Source: Atherix ibis
Lineage: Eukaryota > Arthropoda > Insecta > Diptera > Athericidae
DNA length: 64,000 nt
Assembly (NCBI GenBank): GCA_958298945.1
Contig: OY282605.1
Coordinates: 121,640,267-121,704,266, forward strand
Reading direction: 5' to 3'
This document shows positions 54,851 to 64,000 of the stretch, one piece after another (position 1 is the first letter of the stretch; each line of letters starts with the position of its first letter). A program made the position numbers and the translations under genes. The notes under the pieces were generated by a model. The model was not told the origin of the DNA, did no database searches, and saw only the letters and a program-made list of their open reading frames with translations.

Positions 54851-56995
54851 AAGAAATAATTTTTATATTAGGCCATATGTAGTAGAAGTAGAGATTCTCC
54901 TGAGTACTCAAAACAAGCCTGGATATCATAATTCACTTAAGTCAAAAATCATTTCAAAAAAATACAATTTGATGTGAAAAATCTTTTCAAAATAATATTT
55001 TTTACATAAAATTTATCAATTTAAATCAACAAAATTTAATTAATAATTATTTAAAAAAATAAATATTATTTTATTACCAAAGAAAACGCATAATTTTTTT
55101 AAATCTGAACTTTGGGATTTTTATCAATAGTACCAGCCACATTTTTGGTTGGTAGAGTCAACATTTAATATTTTCTCACTAATTATATGCAAAACTTTGT
55201 CAGATAGTTTTTCTTTCAAAAAATCTATAAAATCACAGTTTAAGAATAATAGTAATAGAAATGATATAAAAATCTGTTCAGTTATAGTATATTCTGTTAT
55301 GAAAATGGAAAAGAAAATTAACTATGGAAAGAGCTAAGAATTTTTCGACGTTATTATGAGAGTTACTTCCAGCAGAGGCGAAAATAGTTTGGACAAAAGC
55401 CAAAATAGTGACCAAGCATCATTCAGAATTTGTTCAAATAATCAGTTTTTGGGTCGTTTAATTGCTTCCAAAGGCGAGACAAAAACCATTACGAAATTGC
55501 TCTGACACTTCTTTTGGGAAAGTTCACATCTTTTACCAACCACCAACAAATAACCCAACATTGTATGTAATAAGGCCAAAAAACCCCAATTTATTTTAAG
55601 TCATTAAATTCAAATGCTGCTTCGAAAAAGTTCTCTTTAAAATTACCTAAAAAGAAAATCACCTTGAAATTTACCTCAATATATTACCATATTGCCATAA
55701 TTTATATATTTTTCAGTTATAGGCTTTTCCTAATCCATTGTAGAATGGGATCTACTTAAGGAAAATGGGAACTGTTGAAAATTTTATCTAGATTATAGGT
55801 GAATATAAAATTGAAGAAGAGTCCGTTAAGGTAATAAAATTTTATCATAAAATAATATTAATAATAATTTTATTCAAGTTGATATAAAATGTTGATATTT
55901 AAAATTTAATAAGAAGAGAATTTTATCAATCAAAAGATTAGACAAAATGTTGTTTGACTTCGAGTTACTTTAATACTGTCTCAAACCCCCCCCCCCCCCC
56001 CCATTTACTTGTAGACTTTTTTTTTTATAGAACTTTTACAGGTTTTTCCTTCTGTTTTCTTATGCTCATAATTTTAAAGAAAGTAATAAATTAGAATGAC
56101 TAAAATAAGGTGGATATGTTAAGGTAATAAACCTATAAAACCAAGTAGAACGGAAATTGTGACACATTTGTCTATGTTAAGAGTAAATTGGAAAAAGTTA
56201 TAGCAATAAAGATGGTAACCAAATATTATGTACGTTATCGTGTCTGTTTTCTTTCCAGGAATAGTAATGAAATGAATTCTTCGCAAAGGATTTTCGAACT
56301 TCTAGTATCGTATTGCCCATGATAATAATGACGAACGTAATATCATCAAATTTTTGCTGTTTTTCTGTTGGTTGTTTTTTTTTTCTTTTACGGGACAACA
56401 AATATTTCAATAGGTCTTCGGAAATATTGTTTATTTTCTTTTTCTTCTTTTTTTTTTTGTTTCATTGAAAAGGAAAATATCTCAAGAATGCGGAAGATAA
56501 TTTCAAAATATTGTAGAAGCGTATTCTAGATGGAAAAGTTTTTCGATCTAGAAACCAAACTTCAAACTCTACTAGAAACCTTTCATCTGATACTAAGATT
56601 TAATTAAAATAAACTTTCTTATTGTTCATAAAATCGAAATGAATTTTCCCTTTTTTTCCTTGAGAATTCCAAGAAAGGTTGTTTTTTTTTTCTTGTTGAA
56701 AAGCTTCCTTATCTCTCTAACAAAAAATTATAAGTTTTTATTACTTGAACATATTTAAGTATTTAGTATATAAAATTTGAGTAAATTTTAACGCTAAAGT
56801 TTTTATGCATTTTAACGCACTTTTCTCTATAATACTTATTATAGAATTAAAAAAAAAAACGAATTTCCCTGTGCTATGGTTTTTAGCTTCCATTAATTAA
56901 TATTAATTTTTTAATGAATTGTTCAATAATTCTTTATATCCTCTAATAATTAACTTACATAAATATTGTATAATTATTATCATTTAAAAATACTT
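54851..56995. other. AT-rich intergenic sequence with a C tract
   Basis: No gene recognised. A run of 17 C residues lies at 55986-56002. Confidence 0.5.
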
Positions 56996-56996
56996 T

Positions 56997-58176
56997 TCAG
57001 ATGTATAAGCTTAAATCCGCTGTTTTTTTTATTAATAAAAAACATGTTTTTTTTCATAGAAAGCAAAAACAAATTTATTCAAAGTACTTGCCCTTGCAAA
57101 CTACACATTTTTCCCATCTCTCGGGCAATTTATGGATAAAACGCCAAAAAAATTCCTTCTCTTTCGAGACAAACCACTCATCAAGACATTTTCGGATGTT
57201 TTCGTAAGAATCGAAGTGCTGCTCAGCGAGCGCGTGGCCTATCGATGAAAACAGGTGGTAATCGGAAGGGGACAGGTCTGGTAAATAAGCGGAGTGGGGT
57301 AGCACCTCCCAGTTCAGTGTCTCCAAGTAGTTTCGGACCATTTTTGACGTGTGTGATGGTGCGTTGTCGTGGAGGAAAATCAGCTTGTCATGTCTTTGTT
57401 AATAATCCGTCCTTTTTTCACGCAGAGCACGGTGTAATTCGATCAAATGTTGGTGGTAGCGGTGGGCATTGACAGTTTCACCAGGTTTCAACATCTTATA
57501 CTACACGATCTCCCACCAAACCCTTGCGTTTAGGATTCTCGAAATATATCCACTTTTCAACGCCTGTCACAATCCGATGCAGGAACGACTTTCTTTTTTG
57601 TCTGGCGAGCAAAATTTCGCATGTGTTTTGGCGTCGCTCCATCTGCCTATCGTTCAATTCATGCGGCACCCATTTTCCGATCTTTTCAATCTTCCTCATA
57701 CAACGCAGACGCATGGAAATGGCTGGTTGAGTAACACCTAATTGCTCCGCGAGCATTTTTTGCGATTGGGTATCATCTTCATCCAAAAGAGCCTGCAATT
57801 GATGGTCCTCAACCTTCCTAGGCCGATTTTCACGCTTCTTGTCCCACAAGTCAAAATTGCCGTCTTTGAACTCACAAAACCAATCTTGGCACGTTGTTTC
57901 CGATAAAGCACTATCAACATAGGCCTCCATAATGATTCGATGCGATTCGGCAGCCGATTTCTTCAAATTGAGGCAGAAAAACAGAGCTTCCCGCATATGC
58001 TCTTTCTCTGGTACAAAACTACACATGATTACCAAAGGAAAAATGTATGTTATTGTACGAAATTACTGACAATGTGCACTGATTAATGTTGACGGATGTC
58101 AAACTCATAAAAAAAGTATGGCGTGCTTATGGTAGCTTAATACGCTCACTCACGCCATCTATAAGCAAACCTCTGG
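56997..58176 (-). mobile_element. Mariner family B, copy B4, inactive
   Basis: Left end TCAGATGTATAAGCTTAAAT, damaged at its tip. The right end is reduced to CTCTGG before TA at 58177-58178. The transposase reads minus from ATG at 58026 and is open to about 57496. Confidence 0.85.
57075..58026 (-). pseudogene. Mariner family B transposase, catalytic Asp lost
   Basis: MCSFVPEKEHMREALFF starts the longest family B frame. The DNA-binding region (ETTCQDWFCEFKDGNFD, TQPAISMRLRCMRKIEKI) and linker are intact. The first catalytic motif reads TGVEKWIYFENPKRK, where the usual Asp of GDEKW is Val. A deletion removes the segment after it. The second (NAPSHTSKMVRNYLET, with HD before it) and third (LSPSDYHLFSS) regions are present in the frame 57341-57075, ending CVVCKGKYFE. 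An in-frame stop precedes that part. Inactive even if the frame were continuous. Confidence 0.85.
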
Positions 58177-58201
58177 TATATAAAGTTGAAATTTTTTTTA
58201 C

Positions 58202-58409
58202 CTATATCTATCATAATATTTGTTAATTTTATAAAAGCATAAAGTCCCATAACATCGAAAACTGATGAGAACGTGGAACAAATGGCGGCTCTGTTCGTTG
58301 ATTTATATTGAAGCTGATGAGCGAGTCCTTGAGGATTCTTTATATTTATTATTAAAATGGAAATGTTATCTTCTTCTAATCCACCTAATCTTAGTGCGTG
58401 TTTCACTTC
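58202..58409 (-). CDS. Candidate internal exon, unknown protein (69 codons)
   Basis: Reading minus: GGGACTCCAG ends in an acceptor AG at 58411-58410, then a 208-bp open segment, then GATATAG followed by a GTAAAA donor at 58201-58200. The peptide starts EVKHALRLGGLEEDNISILI, includes a TNRAAICSTFSSVFDV stretch and ends in a hydrophobic part (GLYAFIKLTNIMIDI). Phase 0 in, phase 1 out. Both splice signals and a fully open frame in AT-rich DNA make it the best exon candidate. It lies 25 bp from mariner B4, which would then sit in the intron. Family not recognised. Confidence 0.4.
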
Positions 58410-58499
58410 CTGGAGTCCCAAATTTAAAACACTTGAAGTTATGTCAGCTTATAAAGGTCTCCGAGAAATTCTTAGAGAAACTATTTTAAATAGGAACAC

Positions 58500-60940
58500 A
58501 TTTTTATATAAAAATAAAATAAAATTCTTGTAACAATAAAATCAGTCAGACATTCCTCTTAGTCGTAATTTCAAAAGAAAAAAATAACTGCAACTTCAGA
58601 TCATAAATTGAAATAATGCAAAAATCCTTTAAAGCTGTGCAAAGAAAAAAATATACATGCTAGAATAGACAGGATAGCTCAACCCTTACGAAATGTAAAT
58701 ATTACCAATCGTTCAACACATGTTAATACGGCAGTCCTTAATATAGTCTTTGATACCTTTAGGGTATGTTCAACGTGTCTGGATGAAGTATTCTCACTCA
58801 ATCGACATGATGCTGCGAGTATTACGGTTGCTGCTGTATGTGGCCTATTCAAGGGTAAATGGTAGCTGAGTCGTTGAATTACATTTCCTTAAAGCAATTT
58901 AACATTAAAGCTGGGGTGGAATATGACTTAACAGAATCCAGTCCTTTGGTCCGACCCAGTCCATCATGACGGATACAAGTGAAGCTAATCCGTTGAATCG
59001 AAATCATCAGATCTAACACGGAATGATTGAGTTGGTTGAACGTGAACCGAATCGATTATTGCGGCGATTCCGATGTAATAAAACGAGAGAATTTTATCAA
59101 AGCTAATTTCAAAGTGATAAAGGTCATATCATTGCAAATAGCTGGAAGCATTCGTGTCTCGGGAGCGCTTCTGCTCGTGCCAGAGCATACATAATTGACC
59201 ATGCCAGGAATATACATACATCTGTATTCATACGATGGACAAATGATAACATGCTGAACATCCTGGCTGGTCGGACGAGGCTCGGCGCACTCTATGTTAT
59301 TCTAAACGACTCTAATGACTGCTAGTTTATCTGTTTTTCTATCTAAATAGAGACACGTACCCATGAACACCTAAACTCTTATATGTTGAGCAGTGCTTCT
59401 ATTGACACTTTGCCATTTAGTTTTCATTCCAATTATCTGATCATACGTGAAGCACAACACCTTGGCGGTCAAAAATCGATTTGAATCAACTTGAAATGAA
59501 CAATAAAAAAAAAATACGACCAACAAATACCAAAAACCACATCGTTAACTTCAGTGTGTCTACAAAACAAAATAAGCGCGAGGTAGTGAACTGAAAATGA
59601 GCATTAAAAAGTGAACAAAATTAAAAGCTCCAAGCACAAAATCATTTTCAAGGTGTCCGTGTTCTTAATGGCAAAAATTTCAAAGGTGAATTTACTATTC
59701 AAATGGAAACGAATGAATTTGTATGTGAAGCGAATTACGAAATCATTCGAAACGAGTTCGAATTTGGTTCATTTAGTGCAGCAAACTGCCTCCCTCCACA
59801 AGGCCAAACTGCAAGGACTTACTCATACCAAGATACCTGTATTCAATAAAAAAAAATGTGGGAGGGAAAGAAGAAAAAAAATCGATGAAAAACCGGAAAC
59901 GTTAAAAAATCTATCCAATGTGGAATGGGGTGACTTTTTCTCATTCTCAAAAGGGACCAAATTAATGGGGTAGGTAACTGGCAGAAATGAAAGGTGGCAC
60001 CGCGCATGCAATACTTTACAATTTGTCATGTTTCCGTAAACAGCCAGCAATTATCAGGCAAGTAGACATCATATCAACAGGTTGGCTGAGATGCTGGCCA
60101 GGACTCGAAGGAGATAAAGTTTTGTAAAAGTTTCATTTTATCGTTCTCTTGGGTGTGATTTTGATGACATAAAAAAGAAATTAAATTTGCTCCTTACTTT
60201 AGTTTTTTTTCCTCACATTTCTTATGCCCATTGTCCCTAAGAATTTAAACAAATTCCTAGATGGTATCCCCTTATTTTCTCTATGAATTTTCGATTATTT
60301 AATCTCGACATTCTTATAACATTCTCCATCCCCATGTGGTTTTTTTTTTTTTTTTTAGTACTATAGAAAATAGGGGGTTCAATACGCGCACGCAAAAACA
60401 AAAAACAAACAGAAAAATATCGAACACTTGATTGGCTAAATGATCGTTTTATCACTTTACAATTTTATTTGAATAATTATTGAATTAGATCACTTCCGAC
60501 AAATTCTATTGCTTTTAAATATGTTAACTTATATTGTCTAGGGGAATAAAATTTAAAATTTCGGAAATAATAATAAACTTTTTATATGGTGCAAAAGTAT
60601 AAGATTCTGGAAAAAGTTTATAAATTCTTACTTTTTATTTATTTAGTGAATTAATGGAATTTTATTTTTGTAAAATGTTATTGGCAAATTTTTTAAGGAC
60701 TTAGCTACCAATAAAATGAAGGGATGAAAGGAAAGCGCCAATTGTATTTTTTTTTTACCATCAAGGAGTTTTTTATTCATTATGGCTTTGAGTACGGCTG
60801 AGTGTTAAAACGTTCGATAATAGAAATAAGGGCTTTTCTCGATAAATGTTGAGGTTATGTTTAGGAAAATTTGAGATTTTAATATTTGGAAACGATTGGA
60901 ATTGGATTGCCTAGTCGAAATTCAAAATGTACGTTTATAA
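58500..60940. other. Intergenic or intronic sequence of mixed composition
   Basis: 58680-59470 is clearly less AT-rich than most of the window but has no open frame; it could be regulatory. A plus frame at 59611-59973 is open for 120 codons but begins at GTG, with ATG only at 59669, and its Lys-rich peptide is not recognised. Confidence 0.4.
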
Positions 60941-60946
60941 ATTCAT

Positions 60947-61153
60947 TTAATCAGGGGCTGTGTCTTTTTGCCTAGCAGTTTCAATGGTCATCAGTTGGTG
61001 GAGACGGTCGTCGACTAAACTGTCAATGGATGTCCTTTGATATAGCGGAATGCCTCTTTGTAGTGTCGGGGACTTAAAAATATTTCCATGACCACTTGTG
61101 CAGCTTGATGTCTTTGCCGAAAGTACGGAAATCTTTTTATGTTTATATACGGC
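60947..61153 (-). CDS. Candidate last exon, unknown protein (68 codons and stop)
   Basis: Minus strand: CATGATATTTCAG ends in AG at 61155-61154, then an open frame to TAA at 60947. The peptide begins AVYKHKKISVLSAKTSSCTS, has SPTLQRGIPLYQRTSIDSLV and ends TARQKDTAPD. It is Ser/Thr-rich, soluble and less AT-biased than its flanks, like a C-terminal cytoplasmic tail. Family not recognised. Confidence 0.4.
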   Translation of the reverse strand, partial: AVYKHKKISVLSAKTSSCTSGHGNIFKSPTLQRGIPLYQRTSIDSLVDDRLHQLMTIETARQKDTAPD

Positions 61154-61332
61154 CTGAAATATCATGAGTGATTTTTGTTTTACCAAAATTTTATTTTAAT
61201 TTTGTACATCAAAGCTTCATATCAGCAGATGCATTCTTTCCAATTTCTGTAGCAGTGATAGAAGGCTTTAAATAGAATCACGGTCAGCTCTTTGGTCCTT
61301 TCAAGTGTATATTGATCTTGAAAAACCAAAAT

Positions 61333-62063
61333 ACGAGGTTTGTTCAAAAAGTATTGCGAATTTTAAATTTTCGCGGGTTACGTATATTCGATTTTCGATT
61401 CTTTGTGGCGTTATATTGGTACTTATATCTCTCACTTATGCCGATAAGTTTGACCATTTTGAATGTACAGTCAATTTTTGACAGCTGCTTTGCTTGTACG
61501 TCTTTTGGCTCGTCTTCGATTTTTGCCCATTCCAAAAAATGGATCAAAGAATCAGTTTCGGGAACAAGAAAAAGTTACAGGTGGTCAGATCTGGGGAATA
61601 CGCTGGTTGCGGCATTATTAGCGTATTGTTTTTGGCCAAAAATTCGCGCAAAAGCAACGATGCGTTATCATGGTCCAAAAACCAATTTTTGTTCTTCCAC
61701 AAATCCGGGCGTTTCTAGCGGATTGCTTCACGGAACTTGCGCATAAATTGCGGGTAATATTCCTTATTGACCGTTCTATCCTTTGGCAAGAACTCATGAT
61801 GCACAACGCCCCTGCAATCGAAGAAAACTGTAAGCAAAACCTTCACATCTGACTGAACTTGGCGCGCTTTTTTCGGTCTTGGCTCGTGCGGCAGCTTTTA
61901 TTGGGATGATTGAGCTTTGGTTTCTACGTCATAACTATAAACCCATGATTCGTCACCAGTTATGATCCTCTGGAGCAAATTTGGGTCGTTGCGGACATAG
62001 TCCAACAGCTCCTTAGCAATGTTAATGCGATGTTGTTTCGCGATACTTTTTGAACAGACCTCG
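61333..62063 (-). mobile_element. Mariner family A, copy A9, fold-back form with one arm deleted
   Basis: TA at 61331-61332 and 62064-62065. The left arm, about 61333-61545, is an inverted copy of the 5' end joined to antisense FFLFPK codons near 61555, as in A1, A3 and A4. The right arm has lost most of the 5' untranslated part: sequence for KQHRINIAK runs straight into CGCGATACTTTTTGAACAG near 62035. Minus-strand remnants keep GDESWVYSYDVE at about 61960 and a damaged second region near 61670. Inactive. Confidence 0.85.
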
Positions 62064-62065
62064 TA

Positions 62066-62250
62066 TATCAGGTGGACTTACCTAAAAAAATATGGCAGGA
62101 GCTCTGGAATTCCGCTTTTATTCATAAAAACTCACTGTGTCACAAAACGTGTTGTCATGATAGAGCATCCAGGTGTCTATTATGTATTTAACTTGAATAA
62201 TATTTTTCGGATAGTACTCGTATAACAACGCTCTGACCTGATAAGAGTTC
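62066..62250 (-). pseudogene. Mariner family F, copy F5, short fragment
   Basis: Minus strand reads RHLDALYHDNTFCDTVSFYE, a family F second Asp region with HDN kept, then a decayed third region ending SPPD at the border with copy A9. Confidence 0.5.
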
Positions 62251-62721
62251 TCGCTGTATTTCGCTATGCTATACAGATGAATCAGGAAAGAAGGACATTA
62301 AAGAATCAGGAGTTTTCTCTAAATTTTTTTTTGTAAACATGGACTCCCAGAGCAGTGTAATATATAAAAGCGGACATGATAACTAGTCGGTAGGCCGTAG
62401 TTTGGATGTCCGAATTGGATCAATTAGGCATACAGAACATGTAGTCCTAATATGACGGTGCTACATCACACACAGCAGATGCTATGATGTAAGTTTTGAG
62501 AAAAATTTACACCACAACGTCGATGCTTAAAGACAATATTCGTAACGAAATTGCTGCAATAACAACAGAACTCTGCGAAAATATTATAAAAAATGTGCTT
62601 AAAAGAGCTCACCTTTCCGCTAATATCATATTTTATGAATAATCCTATTGACCATATAATAAATCAATATATTATAAAATATAAAATTATATTTTCTTTA
62701 AAAGTTACTAAAAAACAACTT

Positions 62722-63330
62722 CAACCTGGAATTATTTTCACCGATAGTTGGGTAGCTATTAAGTCGCTGGAATCACCCATTATAAGATCTGAGGGCTGTG
62801 AAGTACTGCCGCAGATCTTTGAATAAAATTACCAATTAGTGCATTGTTAATCGATACTAGATTCCCCAATATAGTGACATTCCACGAAACTGTAAAGCAC
62901 ACGAGTTAGCCACAAATGGTACCATACTAAATCTCCCCACTGTTACGAAGGAGGCATACATGTCTATAAAGACGACTACATGCCTTATTTTGCTGAGTTC
63001 CATAAAGCTGCCGAACAAGACGTGAAGCATTTTTGACTCGTGCCACATCTCTAGAATAATTATAGAAGAACAGTAAGCCTACTGATGACAGGAAGGTCTC
63101 AAATTAGAATGCTGACCGGGATCATAAGAATTAGCTATCCTCGCAAACGACTTCAGTCATTGTTGTAAATACAAGAAGGAAGAGGAGACAATATCTCATG
63201 CCTTGCCTTCACATTCCTCAGAAGAAGAACTCAAGGTAACTTTTTCTTGGATGATTTGAGTGATATTGCGCGTATGGAGATCACTTTGCACTTGCTTTCG
63301 ATTGGTTCTCAGGGTGACATCAGCCTTGAT
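62722..63330 (+). pseudogene. LINE RNase H and C-terminal remnant
   Basis: Plus strand: PGIIFTDSWVAIKSLESPII (first RNase H strand with its Asp), later PQYSDIPRNCKAHELATNGT (matching WVPxHSxIxGNExADELAxxGT), then MTGRSQIRMLTGII, and ISCLAFTF to LDDLSDIARMEITLHLLSI near 63190-63300, where the last part resembles the end of I/R1-type polyproteins. Stops and frameshifts throughout. The reverse transcriptase upstream is not recognisable. Confidence 0.6.
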
Positions 63331-63661
63331 GATATCGTGGTCTAACAACGGGCCTAATTTTGGTTTAAGTATGTCCGACAGTCACTATAACTTAACCTTA
63401 CCTAACTTTCACATTTTCATATTTTTTCAATATCGCAGGCTTCTTTGAACAGAAAGATATGTCTTCCACTGCTTCTAAGACCTCGAAAAATGCTTCTTGG
63501 CACAAAATATATTGCGCTCTTGATCATACGCTTGTTGAATCTTTTTATGAGCCAATATAGTGGCTTCATCAATCTTAACCTAAAATATAATGACACATCG
63601 TTATCTCAAATTGTGCTGCTGCAAAAACACAACGTCAGTTAGCACGTCTGCTAAAGTCATC
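63331..63661. other. Intergenic sequence
   Basis: No feature recognised beyond a CTTAACCTTACCTAAC word near 63390. Confidence 0.4.
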
Positions 63662-63663
63662 TA

Positions 63664-64000
63664 TTGGGTTGGTGCAAAAGTTATGACCGTTTTTAATGAT
63701 TCTAGGTAAAAAAAATTTTTCTTCAGAAATGCTGAATAGTTTCTTCTTTTAAATGATTCCATTTTATAAAGGATGCTTTCCCTCAACTTTCTATTCAGTT
63801 TTGGCCTGGCCAGAGTACAGTGAAGAGCCCTTGTATTTTTTCAAAATGTCGGTCGATAAAGTGCATTTACGTCATTATTTACTTTATGAATTCCGTAAAG
63901 ACAATACCGCGAGTGTGGCAACCAAAAACATTTGCGAAGTGTATGGAGCAGATGTCATCAAAGTTCGGCAGTTTTTGTCCATCATCGATGATCATCATTT
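63664..64000 (+). mobile_element. Mariner element running off the right edge
   Basis: TA at 63662-63663 is followed by TTGGGTTGGTGCAAAAGT, the typical end of cecropia/mellifera-type mariners related to Hsmar1. Confidence 0.9.
63846..64000 (+). CDS. Mariner transposase, N-terminal part, cut by window end
   Basis: ATG at 63846 opens a frame with no stop for 51 codons to the edge: MSVDKVHLRHYLLYEFRKDN, then ATKNICEVYGADVIKVRQF. This is the first helix-turn-helix of a mellifera/cecropia-type transposase, in which a KxHLRH start and NICEVYG-like helix are usual. Whether the rest is intact cannot be seen. Confidence 0.85.
   Translation, partial: MSVDKVHLRHYLLYEFRKDNTASVATKNICEVYGADVIKVRQFLSIIDDHH

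Noticed and set aside
55986..56002. Run of 17 C residues as a functional site
   Set aside because: Isolated homopolymer with no flanking feature; could also be a sequencing or assembly effect.
59611..59973. A 120-codon plus-strand frame
   Set aside because: It begins at GTG, not ATG, and the peptide is Lys-rich with no domain. Kept only as a remark in the intergenic entry.
63385..63405. Telomere-like CCTAA words
   Set aside because: Only one or two imperfect units; no array.

Overview
The window looks like accessory, transposon-rich DNA from an animal, most probably an insect and perhaps a higher fly. The evidence is a strongly AT-rich background, long non-coding stretches, possible intron/exon boundaries, many mariner (Tc1/mariner superfamily) elements and several non-LTR retrotransposon (LINE) remnants. 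No tRNA or rRNA gene, CRISPR array, operon or bacterial gene was seen. The organism is an inference from composition and element content.

The main content is a cemetery of mariner elements. Family A (ends CGAGGTCTGTTCAAAAAG) has nine copies or large fragments plus one solo end: 437-1306, 4115-4978, 20730-21597, 24468-25359, 39909-40703, 43162-44348, 48938-49811, 53840-54551, 61333-62063 and 50374-50476. Family B (mauritiana-like, ends CCAGGTGTATAAGCTTAAAT) has four: 8200-9187, 10372-11634, 17890-19087 and 56997-58176. Family C (29623-31950) is close to Himar1 and carries six tandem copies of a 209-bp part of its own transposase gene. Family D (34004-35294) is the only apparently intact element, with a 349-residue DD34D transposase between matching ends. 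Families E and F, a cecropia-like element (44640-45660), a short-repeat pair G and a mariner running off the right edge make up the rest.

LINE remnants lie at 20340-21720, 26576-27760, 39100-41084, 54707-54850 and 62722-63330. Two of them are split by family A insertions, so nested insertion has shaped the locus. A satellite-like tandem array with a period near 337 bp lies at 15203-16330, and there are hairpins at 7881-7964, 14450-14494 and 53432-53492.

Host genes are barely visible. Six open segments next to plausible splice signals are listed as candidate exons with low to moderate confidence: minus strand 1988-2311, 12711-12881, 27828-28019, 58202-58409 and 60947-61153, and plus strand 47540-47618. 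None was recognised as a known family. The window may sit in introns or between genes.

Functionally, only the family D transposase looks able to make active protein, and by its ends it should act on its own kind. Family A copies fall into two deletion lineages with shared breakpoints. This implies that internally deleted copies were moved by a transposase encoded elsewhere.
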